Part shown: positions 21,534 to 33,721 of the stretch, piece after piece
Layout of the letters: each line of letters begins with the position of its first letter
How positions within the stretch are numbered: position 1 is the first letter of the stretch
NCBI GenBank assembly: GCA_002914845.1
Contig: JXTC01000141.1
Coordinates: 581,649-645,648, forward strand
Direction of reading: 5' to 3'
Length of the DNA: 64,000 bases
From: Trema orientale
Taxonomy: Eukaryota > Streptophyta > Magnoliopsida > Rosales > Cannabaceae
The notes under the pieces: generated by a model
The model's database searches: none
Seen by the model: the letters and a program-made list of their open reading frames with translations, nothing else
Told to the model about the DNA's origin: nothing
Made by a program: the position numbers and the translations under genes

Positions 21534-24500
21534 ATGGCTGCGGCCTTGGAGTGCTGGTCCAGTCGAGCTAGTACGGACGAAGACATGGTGGAGCAGGTTC
21601 TAATGAGGACCCAAGATAGATCAGAGGGTTCGGTGCCTGAGACCTCGTCTGGTCCTGGAGTGAAGGATTCGTCGGCTATGCAAAAGAGGCTTCAGAGGCT
21701 GAGCCGTAACGTGTCTGAGGCTATAGCCTCGTTCAAGAACTCGTTGAATCTGGACACGGCTCGGGACCAGACGACGTCGTCTTCGTCTTCGGCCAAGATC
21801 GAGAGCTGTCGAAAGGTCGTTTGGTGCAGCGTGGTACGGAACCTCACGCAGCTTTACCCTGGGAGTCAGTTACCGGAGAAGCTCGTCTCCAACATTCGCA
21901 AGCATTACGATTCGTTGCCACTCAGGTCCGTTTCAAGTTTGGTCTAATATGGAGTCATTTTCTTTTGTCTTAGTGGTGTTTGGTTGCTGAGAAAATGGTG
22001 TAGTGATGATGAAAGAAAATGAAATTGCAAGTGTTTGATTAGACTGGAAACTTGAGCTGAAAGTCGTTAAGTGAAACTGTTGTATCAAATTAAATGATTT
22101 TATCTATTATGGGTTTTATATAGAAAGATCCCAGATTCTAAGTTTTTATTTTTTTTATTTTTCCCCTTGTCCACTCAAACTGGTACCATCATTTTCTTAG
22201 CATCCAAGCAGACTATTTGGGTGTGTCTCAATACTTGCTTATTTACCCTTTTTTTTTTTTCCTTCTTTGTGATTTTGACAGTTATGCTCAGGCAGGGTTT
22301 GACATGAAAGAGGTGTTTCTCCATATTAAAATGCTAGAGCAGGCAGCCTTGGATGACCACCCTTCTATATTGATCCAAGAAGTATCTGATGACGAATTTC
22401 AAGGGGCTGTTTTCAAGCTCACATTTGCTTGTAACTCCTCAATTTCATGGCCGGTAATGTCCTGTGCTCTTGATGGTGCCTCTATCTGCTGTAAGAAGAT
22501 ACAGATCTTTGAGAAGAAAGGGTCTACACTCGGTGTCGTTCTGCTTGTGGTTCAAGATGGCCATGAGAAAACGTTCAAGACCCGGATTGAAAACGCCTTG
22601 AAATCGGCTTTAAAGAAGCCTAAACCTACCACAAAGAAGTTTGCATTTGGGCTTTGTGGGTGTCAAGAAGAGAACACCAAGGGTAGAGAACTGGCAGAGA
22701 TGGAGGAGGACGTTGGCGACCAAAATGGTAGAACCGGAATGGAGAATTCGAGCCAAAAGGTTCAGCTTCAGATGCCTCTGCCCACTTCATCTTTTGTATT
22801 GTCAATTGATGAATGGCAGACGATTCAATCAGGTGGAGATGAAATAGGTAAATGGCTATTGAACTCTGATAATCTTGAGTTTGTTGACCAGATTGGACCA
22901 AACTCATTCAAGGGAGTTTACAAGGGAAAGAAGGTTGGAATTGAGAAGCTCAAAGGCTGTGAAAAGGGTACTTCATACGACTTTGAGCTACGCAAGGATC
23001 TTCTGGAGCTCATGACTTGTGGGCACAGGAACATTTTGCAATTCTATGGCGTTTGTGTTGATGAAAACCATGGATTATGTGTAGTGACAAAGTTGATGGA
23101 AGGTGGATCAGTTTATGACTTGATGCTTAAAAGCAAGAAGATTCAGACTAAGGAAATAATAAGAATAACTACTGATGTGGCTGAAGGGATCAAGTTCATG
23201 AATGACCACGGAGTTGCCTATAGAGATCTCAACACACAGAGGATCTTATTAGATAGGCATGGGAATGCTTGCTTAGGTGACATGGGTATAGTTGCTGTTT
23301 GCAAGAGTGTTGGTGAAGCAATGGAGTACGAGACTGATGGTTATCGGTGGCTTGCTCCTGAGGTTCGTTTACTCTTTATCTTGATCCCATTTTATTGAAT
23401 TCATAGCAATGACAATGCCCATTGGTAACTCATGTTCTTATCATGGTATTAGTGAGCTTAGCTCTTTAATAGAGCATGTTTTTGCATAATAATGCAAATA
23501 ATATCGTTCTATGTCTACTGAAAAGCAATTGGGATGTGTTTATTTGTTTTTCCTTGGAAGCTTTTGGACCAAATTTCTTAACCAATTAACTCCGGCCACC
23601 CCAGTGTGCGGAAACTAATTTTTTATTCCGTCTCAATTGTCCAAGAGAATTGATTGATTAGACCATTTGTGCAAAAAAAGGCAACATTGGCAACTAAATA
23701 TATTTCATATAATATTACTTGAAGACGGAAGTGACTTCATTTGTGATCTACACTTGCCCTCTTGAGCCATAAATAAATTAGAAACTTCTACCTCAATGAT
23801 CCACACCAGGTTTTGAGACAATTTGTTTGTTAGGAAAAGTTCTTCTTGGTTATATTTTGTGCTCAAGGATGTTTTCTGGATTCAATGAATGGCAACTAAA
23901 GTTCTCACCATCACCGTATTCTTGCTAAAAAAAAGGGACTTTATGTCACTTACCCGACATAATTGTTTGAGCATGCATAACATGTCTTCATAATTGTTAT
24001 TACTTTCACATTTCAATTCTATAGTGTTTACCTTTATTTAAGCACTCTTATGTCTTCCACTAAACAAATCGGCTTAATTGTGATAATGCTACTTTCAGCA
24101 AATTAGGTACTTGTGGAGCCCACATAATGGAGCTTTTAAGTTTTTAGCATCATCTTTGTCCATGGGATTTACTTTTACCAGACCATCATATACACTGTTT
24201 TTGTTTGTGCTTAGATATATACTTCTCAAATAAAATGTGTGTGCATGGGCATGTGTAATTTTAGTATGATAACAACATTATGGATGGATATCTTTTGGAT
24301 AGCTGATGAAGTATAAGTATCTTAAACTTGTCTATTCAAAATTCAAGTGCTCTTTGCTTGCCTCAAAAACATCAAAAACTTGAAGTGAATAGTCCTCTTT
24401 TTCCCCTCTTAGCCTTCTCCTGTCATTTTCAGTTTTATATTTTCTAACCATATTTGACTCGGAGAACTGTTTTAGCCAAAAATGCAAGCAAAGACCCTTT

Positions 24501-24954
24501 TCCTTCTGTAAACTTTTAATTGCTTTTACTTACACGCACCAAAACTGACACGTAATATAATGATGAAGTTGTATCCCTTTTTCCACCTTTAGGATCTTGG
24601 TACATGATGTAATGAACATAGCATTAATTATATTTTGCTTTCCCTTTTGGTGATTTACAGATAATTGCCGGTGATCCAGAGTGTGTGACAGAGACATGGA
24701 TGAGTAATGTATATAGTTTTGGAATGATTATCTGGGAGATGGTGACCGGCGAGGCAGCCTACTCGGCGTTTTCGCCTGTGCAGGCAGCCGTCGGCATAGC
24801 TGCTTGTGGCCTTAGACCTGAGATTCCAAAGGACTGTCCCCAGATGCTGAGATCTTTGATGACAAAGTGCTGGAACAACTGCCCATCAAAACGCCCTCAG
24901 TTTTCTGAAGTCCTATCAATGTTACTGCGACCCAACAACAGCAACTGCAGATAA
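21534..24954 (+). CDS. TKL/Raf-like protein kinase-fold protein, probable pseudokinase
   Basis: Three exons, 21534-21925, 22282-23362 and 24661-24954, joined by GT-AG introns in frame (LPLS-YAQA and APE-IIAG), encode 588 residues. Residues 1-330 form a non-kinase region with a Ser-rich segment and a conserved-looking block (KIESCRKVVWCSVVRNL, GFDMKEVFLHIKMLEQAA) that I cannot assign to a named domain. The kinase fold spans about 330-585. Its motifs are degenerate: the glycine loop reads IGPNSFKGV, the VAIK lysine position is Glu (VGIEKL, E352), HRD is YRD (444-446), the usual Asn of the catalytic loop is replaced, and DFG is DMG (464-466). APE (489-491) and the SFGMIIWEM helix are kept. The fold and the WxLAPE pattern fit the TKL group; the missing lysine suggests weak or no catalysis. 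The ATG chosen is the first in this frame, context GCCATGGCT. A paralogue or named orthologue could not be settled. Confidence 0.85.
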
Positions 24955-26064
24955 AGATCTTTTAAAAGGTTTCTTTGGATCCAATTATGGAAGAAAAAGG
25001 CCCCTCCTGAAGTATAGGAGCTGTTATATATTATATATCATATGTCTCTACGCATAATTGTAGATGCACGAAGCTTTTATGCTGCTGAAATGAAGATATA
25101 ATTCTTCTTTCATCTTTTTCTCTTCTCCAATTATGGAAGAAAAAGCATTTATTATTTTAAAAAATACTTTTACTTTTCTATAGTTAAGAATGTCTGGGGC
25201 CTTGGTCATGCGCACTACAGTTAAGAGTTAAGAATTCGTTGTGTGATGGTATGGGAATATTCAGTATATAATATATGGTTTTAATCATACGGTGTTGTCA
25301 TGAATGACTAAGCATTTCGCATTACTTGAAGAAAACAAGAATTATTACAGATTGATTACTCAAATATATAATGGTTGACGTACCCCAGTCGAAAAAGAAA
25401 GGTTCTCAAACGCCAAATATGATTGGTAATGATTTAAAAAACAAAAGCAATGTGAAAAATTGATAATCATAAAAGAGACGTGTGTGTGAAATTAACATGG
25501 TTCAATTCCACTAATCTTTACCAACAAATTACGCAGAAAAGTGCGGTGCCCTTTTTTTTTTTTTTTTTTTGGTAAAGACAGACTTTTTTCCTTTTCTTTT
25601 TCAAAAAAAAAAAATATTGACAAAAACTATTTTTTACACGAGTTTGAGCTTGAAGACTTCCATACTGTTCTAACCAATATATACCATGAGAGAGTTTTCC
25701 TTTTAGTTTTATCAGGGTCCATCCATCTCTTACAATAGAATGCGACACATGATCCAACAAACACTACCAAAAAAAAAAAGGAGAAAGGAAAAGAGTTTCT
25801 TTGTGGTGGGCTCATAGTTATAGTTTCATGTCTTCATGAGAAAATGATAGGAAGCTTATAACATCCCAAAATTTCTTTGGACCAAAGCTCCAAAAAGTTC
25901 TTCCCTTTATGTTTGATTAGTGGCCATCTCAAGGGCCAACGAAGGGTCCATCCTCTTGCTTGTTTTGTCCAAATTATCACCTAAAGCCTATCCTTAACTA
26001 GTTCTTTTATATGAAGAACAACTTCGTCCTTTGCTTTATCTAATCTTCTAGATCTTGCAACTTC
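24955..26064. other. 3' flank of the kinase-like gene, no gene seen
   Basis: Contains the probable 3' UTR (to about 25100) and AT-rich sequence with homopolymer runs at 25550-25612. No gene or element is recognised. Confidence 0.5.
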
Positions 26065-26073
26065 TATATATTA
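26065..26073 (+). promoter_or_regulatory. TATA box of the small candidate gene
   Basis: TATATATTA lies 79 bases before ATG 26144, leaving room for a C/A-rich leader of about 45 bases, a usual plant arrangement. Confidence 0.35.
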
Positions 26074-26143
26074 GAAGAATTTGCTTTGAGATAAGTTAGC
26101 ATCCAACTCTGTGGCAATCTTGCACTTCTCACACGAAAACTCC

Positions 26144-26775
26144 ATGGCCGAGCAAAAGCATGAATCTTGCTCTTCCCAAGCACAACCTTCATGCCTGAGT
26201 CAAGTAAGAGACGTCTCAAATACCAGTTGTGCAAAGTCCATTCGGGAAATTAAGACAAAGCCATAATATGTGCAGCATTAAGGTCAAATACTCATTAATG
26301 GGCCGTTGACATTCTGACGTCTGACGACTAATCAGTAAGATCAACCCTTATTAACAATGCGCAGACAACTAATACTTAATCAGTGAGAATCAACCCTTAT
26401 TAATGCTAAATAACTGGTGCCAAAACAAGAGGAACAAACCCTTAAATGCAATTAAATGCACACAAATTTTCTATTAGCAATTGGAGCACCTAGCCCCCTA
26501 TGCAAACATACCTCATCCCATATAAGTCAAGATAAACACATTTTTACTTATCTAGACTTTGACAATCTGCGTACTTTTTCTCACTTAATTTCCTAGATCA
26601 CTCGGAGAAGCATTAATCGATCAAAATCAATTATGACATAGTTCTCTATATCTTGCAGAGCTCAATCCTAAATGAGAATTTAGAATGTGCTCTCGGTGTG
26701 AATGCTGAATTTTGCATTAGCAACCTCAATCATGAAATCCCATATGTAATTAAATTTCTAATATTTATGAGTTAA
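26144..26775 (+). CDS. Candidate small two-exon gene of unknown function
   Basis: I do not recognise the product. A TATA box, a C/A-rich leader and an ATG in plant-type context (CTCCATGGCC) precede a 20-codon exon (26144-26203, MAEQKHESCSSQAQPSCLSQ) that ends at a consensus donor (CAA|GTAAGAG). A polypyrimidine acceptor at 26658 (TCTTGCAG) opens a frame-compatible second exon, 26659-26775, of 38 codons ending in TAA, for 58 residues in total. If unspliced, the frame stops at 26266 after 40 codons. Neither version shows a known domain, signal peptide or membrane segment; exon 1 is rich in Cys, Ser and Gln. Chance is a real alternative in AT-rich DNA. Confidence 0.25.
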
Positions 26776-27806
26776 AAGCACATTTCCAACAGGATTGCCT
26801 AAGTGCTAACAAACATGAATAATTAACAGTTATTATATTATTTTTTTGAGTGGATTTGAGCTAGCTAGCTTAAATAGTGAAATAATTAAAGGCATTATGT
26901 TCGTTTCAAACTCTTATTCCAAGTGAAACTAATGTGAAAGATTGAAGTTGGTTTTCAACTTCAGTTGTTAAAATATTAATAGGCCTTTTATTTGCTCTAA
27001 ACACGAGAAACATTTAACATAAAGAAAACATAAACTAACAAAATCACACTCTCATTCTGTTTTGATTTAGCTCATTCTTATTCTAATTAAATTTTTTTAT
27101 ATTTATGACCATAGACGGAGCCAATTCCACCACCCTAAAAATAACTTAAAATTTAACTTCCCCAAATATAATTGGAAATGTAACTTGCTTCCCCAAAAAG
27201 TAACAAAAACTTAGTGTTGCCCCTCAAAAAGACGAATCACTCTATTTTAATGAATTCTATAAACAAAACGTTAGACCCCTCACATCTATTTCTTGACTTA
27301 TTCTCTTCTCCCTCTTTTACGTCGCTTTCTGACCAATAATTCTGACTCTGTCACTGTTTAAAACATCTAATGCCATATGATAATATTAGAATTGTACTCA
27401 CAACAGAAATAAGCAAAAATTTACACTGCTAAGTAATAAATACCATGTTTTATATATGAATCATTATCCAATAGGTATTTTTTTTTACCTATCTATATGT
27501 AACTTTTTTTTAGTTGTTGGATCATTATCTAACGGCTACCATGATTTGAATTGTTGGAAAAAATAATAATAACAATAAATGTACAATATTTAATACTCTC
27601 TCTATACTTTTTACCATGAAAAAACGTGCCTGATAAATTTTAATTAGGCAAAATAATACATATAGATATGTAAAAAAAAAATTTTAAAAATTAGTGGAAT
27701 GGTGCCCAGTATTTTTGTATTTTGTTTTCCTATCTATATGTATTTTTTTTAATCGTTGAATCATAATATATAACAGCTACTAAGTAGTTAGAAAAACACA
27801 ATAATA
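26776..27806. other. Gene-free region
   Basis: No gene is recognised. Short patches at 27470-27540 and 27700-27770 share TAGGTATTTTTT / CCTATCTATATG / AACGGCTA words with the family D MITEs and may be decayed copies. Confidence 0.45.
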
Positions 27807-28166
27807 GGGATAATATCATTTTTATACTTTGTATTTTGACACTTTGTTCAAATTATACCTTATGTTTTGGTTATTATCAACATTGACTCTTAGATTTGAA
27901 GTCTGTTACAAATTTATACTATGACACCAATATAAAGCAGTTAATTTACTAAGGTAACGTTTAAAAAATGAAAAATAAATTGTATAAAAACTGATCCGAG
28001 AATAAGTTTATTAAATCATCTTGATAAATTAACTGCTCTAAATTATTGTCAGGGTATAAATTTGTAACAGATTTTAAATCTGAAGGTCAATGTTGATGAT
28101 ATCCAATACACAAGGTATAAACTGAACAAAGTGTCAAAATACAAGGTATAAAAATAATTCTATCCC
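27807..28166. mobile_element. MULE-type MITE, family C
   Basis: The element starts GGGATAATATC and ends GATAGAATTA-like in inverse (ATTCTATCCC). The arms pair over roughly 140 bp (TATTTTGACACTTTGTTC on the left, GAACAAAGTGTCAAAATA on the right). Flanks ACAATAATA and AAAATAATA differ at one base and fit a 9-bp target duplication. No coding capacity. Confidence 0.75.
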
Positions 28167-30174
28167 AAAATAATAATAAATACATATTATTCAATGCTCT
28201 TTATTTATCTACTTGTTATCGCAAAAGGATATGTATAACAAAATTTAATTGAGCAAAACAATATCGCAAGTAAAAAATAAATAAATTGGTGTCAAAAATA
28301 AAGATGATATAATATAATATAATACATGTGTATATATATATATATATTGTTTACATTGGTTGATTAGATTTGTTAACCAGGCTGTATTTACGCAACTCGA
28401 GGCATATAGCAGATGAGCCATGATTAGGCTAGTCATGGCTCGTAGGAAGCACATGTAAGATGCATCTATTATCATATATGCGCCTACATGCCGCTACATG
28501 TGAGAGCTATTTTAGTCAAAGTAAAGCTGAAATCCCCGCAGACCGCACTATCGACCATGACTTTTGACTTTTGATTAATTTGGTTTGACTGCCAATATTA
28601 TACTCCACAGTTATATAATTTTCGAATAATTAACATAATCCTTGCCAAAATACAACAACTTAAAAGAGTGTACTGTTAAATTATATAAACTAAAAGTTTT
28701 TCCGTTCTTTTTTCCCTTTTAATATGCCCTGATGAATGGTAGGGTTTTTAAATGCGTTTAAATTATTAAAAATTTTAACTTTATTTTTGATCATTAATTA
28801 ACTCATTTTATTAGGTAAATAGACGAAAATACTTATTTTAGTCTTAAATATAAAATTCACGTATATGTTTTCAACAAACACGCTAAAATTATGGCACTTA
28901 TACTTTTTTGCCTGTTTGCTTGGTATAAAAATGATTTATTTTCGCAACTTGGGAGGCAAAATTGAAAGACTTTTAATAGCTCAGAGGATATATTGAGATA
29001 TTCTATATAATTCTAGAGGAGATCAGGGGGCAAAACATAGAATAAACCATTTTTTTTAACAGAACCGGAATATTATAAAGACAGAGAGTAGCAATTTAGA
29101 TAATCTGAAGATCAATTTTGCAAAATCCACGTGATATATGTTCTTGAAATGGATTGTACGTCTATACTTTGGTCTTTGTATATCACTCAAATTTTAATTT
29201 ATTGGTAGCGTACAAAAGAGTTTATCACCCTGCCAAATTCCGGTGGTAAAATTCTAAGTTAGCGCCATTTTTTTTTTTTTTTTGGGGGGGTGGTAGTGGT
29301 AATGAAGTTTAGCTAAGCTTGAACCGGTTATATTATTCACGTTCAAAACTCGTACCATGCATGAAGGAATACCTTTATGATTGTCAGCTAGCTAAGATAG
29401 AGATATATATAGCTGGCATGACATGTTTTTGGACAAAGTTTTTTTTATGGGACCCAATATATTTGGCTTTGTTTCTCATGAATAAGACTCTAGCAAAGTG
29501 GTGACCTAATATGCTTAAAGGCAAATCTAAGCTGAAAAATATTGGTAAAATCTTGTCTGATCATATTATTTTTTCAGTGTGAAAATATCTCGTCGATCCA
29601 CTACGGCTATATATCGACATATATAAATTGGAGTTTGTCTTCTATATATGGGATGCCTGCAACCTGCGGTGCGGGGTAAGCTAGCCCACCACTTCTTTTG
29701 GTAGTTCGATCCTTCGTTCTCATGTCCTGCTGGCATGTACGAGTGACTTTAGTTATATACTATTCCACCACAAATCATTAAAAAGGAATAATTGGTCTTA
29801 CGTCAATATAGTCCTCTCCCCATGCATAAATGATGCTTTTGTTAAGCACCTCACAAGTCACAACTCTATTCAGATTAGGATTCACATAAATATTATTATA
29901 AAACCCACAAATTATGATAAAAAGATGCATTAGTTGTATCTCACGCTTCTACGTATGGAAACAACTACCTTTTAGCTTGGAAGAAGGTAATCACTAAAAA
30001 TAACCGTGAACCAAATTGTATATCAATAAAGTGAATTTCAGGAAAAAAGAAACGCATGCATTTATCATGAAATAACATCTTCTTCCGTAAGTCTTAAAAA
30101 AATAGAATGATAAAGATATAAGCGTATTGTATTCATGCAATAGTGTGACGTATATGAATTTTATATAACTTTTA
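28167..30174. other. Gene-free region
   Basis: No gene is recognised. It includes a (TA)n tract at about 28327-28348 and a short hairpin at 28415-28441 (GAGCCATGA, 9-base loop, TCATGGCTC). Confidence 0.45.
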
Positions 30175-30385
30175 GATTCCGTTTGGAACTTAGATTTTTA
30201 GATGGAAAGAAAAAAAATTCCAAGGGATTCTATTTTTTCTTATTTGGATTGAAACAAAAAACAATAGAAATTTTTTTCAAGAAAAGTGAGAGTTTGAATT
30301 GATGCTACTTTTTTAGTATACAGAATGTTGACACATTAATTAATAAAACCAAAAGTATCAAAATAAAGTTCTTTAAATTTTTAGG
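30175..30385 (+). mobile_element. PIF/Harbinger-like MITE, family E, 3'-truncated copy
   Basis: This segment matches the left two-thirds of the element at 43209-43501: TTTGGAACTTAGATTTTTAG, then AAAGAAAAAAAATTCCAA, CTTATTTGGATTGAAA, and GACACATTAATTA. The inverted right end is missing. Confidence 0.65.
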
Positions 30386-31029
30386 AAAGACACTAAAAAT
30401 TGACACGCATTTCAAAATGTATATTATAGGTCAAATTTATAATGAAAAATGTAAACTGTGGTAAACATTTACATTATAAATGTATACTGTTCATATTTTA
30501 CACATGAAATGTATGCCTCATAAATAAAATTTATATTGTAAATGTAGACCACTCATATTTTGCATATGAAATGTGGACCATAAAAATAAGTATGTTTGAA
30601 AGAAAAATTAAAAACAGATATTTATGAAAATAAGTTTTAAAAACGGGTACTAAGTGTAAATTTCTCAAGTCCTTTTCTCCTAAGCTGAGGTCTACCCTTT
30701 GGTAAAGAAATTTGGGCCTAAACTCGTGCTCATTGAGGCAATTACATTACACGAGCCTACATTTTCTTTATAGGCCACGTTGGGCTCGAGGGGGAAAGTC
30801 TTCTCACACGTTTTTTTTTCTTTTGGGGGTAAGGATTTAAAGGTCTTTTGCATGCTTGATAAGGTCATACTAATTGCTCAACAATCTCTTGAGTTTTATT
30901 TTATTTTATTATTATTTTTTAAATAAGGCCCCAAGAGAAAAAAAAATTGTTAAAAGTAAAGCCACAAAAATAAAAATGCCGAAGAAAAAAAATGTTAAAA
31001 CTAAAACCTAAATAGATTCTTATATAATA

Positions 31030-31440
31030 ATGAGGAAATTTGATTTTTTATGGTAATTTTTTAAAAAATTGAAAAATCTCAGATTTTGAAATTGTACGAA
31101 AAATTCAAGATTTTAATTAGAAAAATATAACTTTTAAAAGTATTTAGAAAAATATCACTTTATATTAATTAATGAGATAATTGAAGTAACCAATCAAGTT
31201 ATCTGAGTAGCTTGACTGGTTATCTCAAGTAACTAGATTGGCTACCTTAAGTAATCTAATTGGTTACCTCGAGTACCATTTAAAAATACCAATTTTAAAG
31301 GAAAAGTGTTATTTTTATAAATATTTATTAAAAGTGTTATGTTTCTAATTTTTTTAAAAAGTGATATTTTTCTAAATTAATTTAAGATTTTTCCAAAAAA
31401 TTTAGCTCAGAATTTTTCAATTTTTGTTATTTTGGGCCTG
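31030..31440. mobile_element. Fold-back MITE, family A
   Basis: The left arm (TTTAAAAAATTGAAAAATCT) is mirrored by the right arm (CAGAATTTTTCAATTTTTGT). The middle has repeated AGTAACC/GGTTACC words. It matches the interrupted copy at 9330-10065. Ends are approximate. Confidence 0.6.
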
Positions 31441-31875
31441 GAAGTTTGAAAGAAGTCTGTAATGATTGTTGTTTTTGGTAGAAATCCATGGTGCTTTGTT
31501 GAAAACTGAGACACTGTTTAATTAATATAGCATCGGTCTCTTTCCTCAAAAATATATATATATATATATATATATAGCATTGGTCTCGAAATTGGTTTGA
31601 AAAAACAGCAGAGTAAAGAAAGAAACGACAAGTTCTCCAGAAAAGCCTCTTTGGTAACCGATCCTTTATTTTTTGTGAAAAAAAAAAAAAAATCATGTAT
31701 ATTAACATTGTTACTTTTTCGTTCTACACAGGGAATATTTTCAAAATAACTAAACCAACAATGGTGGTTGGCCGAGTGGTTTACAATGCCCATATGCTCG
31801 GTCTCAAAACAATCTATATTGGGGTTAGTTAAATTTATCTTACTTACCAAGGATTTATTGCCGTTTTTCTTTTAG

Positions 31876-33721
31876 GGTTAATCACAAAAAAAATCCCTGA
31901 GTAATTTGAACCCTGAGTTTTGATTTCTGCAAAAAAATACCTGCACATTTTGAATTTCAAACAATTTCTACACTAAGTCCAGATTTTGCCCAATTTATGT
32001 TTAGAAAAGAAGATTTTGCCGTTGATTAAACATGTAATGCATCCATGGGATATCATATCCCTATTACCAAATATTGTAATAAGCCAAAATAAACTTAAAA
32101 AAAAAAAGAAACTGCAATATTCCAAATGTTGTCATTTGGTTCACTTAATTGGGAAAAAAAAAAACGAAGAAGAAGAAAGCAATAAATTGAAAAAAATAGC
32201 GTTAAAAACTGAAAAGTCTCTTTACTCTTCTTCTTAGAACGCATCAAAGAGAGATTTCCAAAGGTTCAGTCAGTATTAGATGGGGTCATTTGAGAGGAAG
32301 ATTGAGGCGATGGTGGAGTGAAAGTGTATTGTTTATGTATATCATCGACTGGAAGCGACCTACTTTGGAGTCAAAATTGGTTTAATGAAAACAGAGGAAA
32401 ACACAGGGCAAAGTCATTAATACAAGGTAAACATACGTATATTTGCTTGCTTAATATGTATTTGGTGTTGGATTGAATGAAAAAAGATTAAAAAAGATAT
32501 TTTTGTGAGATTAATGTACTGTATATTATTGGTGATGCCATTAGGGGGTTTTCTTGTACATGAAGTCTTAAGGCACAATGGGGTATTGAGTTGAAAATTT
32601 CCACAAGTTGTGTCTTAAAGTATAATTTTAATGAGGAAACAAAGTTTCTATTAAGTAATTCTTATAAGTAGTAGAAAGCTAGGGCTCTTTTTGGTTAAAT
32701 TCCTTAGAATAGGACTTTAATTTTTAATTTATTAGCTTCATTTGATCATAATAATCCTAGATTATTCCTCAAAAGATGATTTAAGTCTCACATGCATATA
32801 AGCTAGTCTTCCAATTATTTAAAATTCATATAGCAGTTCTTTTTTTTTTTTTCGGAGATAATGAACTATCCACTGTTATTGCTTCCAACTTTTTTTTTTT
32901 GTAATAGCAATTGGGTGTTAACGATCCTAGAATATTCTTCAAAAGATGACTAAAGTCTTATATGCATAAGCTAGTATTCTGATTCTTTAAGATTCATAGA
33001 GAAGTTTATATAGCATTTGTTTGTTAATTTTTATCCTTTATATCGTTAAAGACATTGTTTGTATTTAGAGCATCTTAGTATTTTGGGTCAGATTATGTGT
33101 TTCTTGTAGAGTTTTACATGTTAACATAGATTATGTGCTTAGGTGTCACTTGACATGGAAACTCAGATCATATTGAATGATTATTTTTGTGTCGTCATAC
33201 TATTTCTAGCTAAAGGATTATTTTTATCGCGTCGATTGGTTTCCTTTTGTAAATGGCTTTGACAGGATTTATTTAGTAAAGTAACTTCTTTTGGAATTAT
33301 CTTGGGTGCAAATATTGTGCTATCTCTATGGGATTTTCTCTTATCTCAAAATGGATTTGAGAGACAAACTCGATGAAAAACACTAATTCTGCACGATTAC
33401 ATTGACAACCACTTCAGCATTTTTGTTCAGTTGCATGAGAATTGTGGCGCCTGAGATTCTCACATGCATACTAAGCCAATAATAAACATATTCTAATTGC
33501 ATATTAGGCATCTAGAAGTCATTAATACCATTTTCATAGTAACATGCTCGTTCATTATGTTATATGCATTTACATACATGTTATTACATTAATGATTGTC
33601 GAAGTGCCCTAATGCAGTTTAAAGGCTCAATACCCTCAGAAAGAGAGAGTTCGGTGTGCTAAAAGAACAAAGAACATAATTATGAAAGTAATACTATGTG
33701 TACATGCATTAAGATCATGCC
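31876..33721. other. Gene-free region with a family B-like relic
   Basis: At 31876-31990 a relic with GGGTTAATCAC, ATCCCTGAGTAATTTGAACC and TTTCTGCAAAAAAATACC words resembles family B arms. At 32281 a 13-codon frame (MGSFERKIEAMVE) ends early. No convincing gene is seen. Confidence 0.4.

Noticed and set aside
31427-31850. Two overlapping minus-strand frames with IYIYIYIY runs
   Set aside because: They cross a (TA)n tract and a MITE end; no gene structure.
32281-32420. Possible gene start MGSFERKIEAMVE
   Set aside because: A stop follows after 13 codons and no splice-compatible continuation was found.
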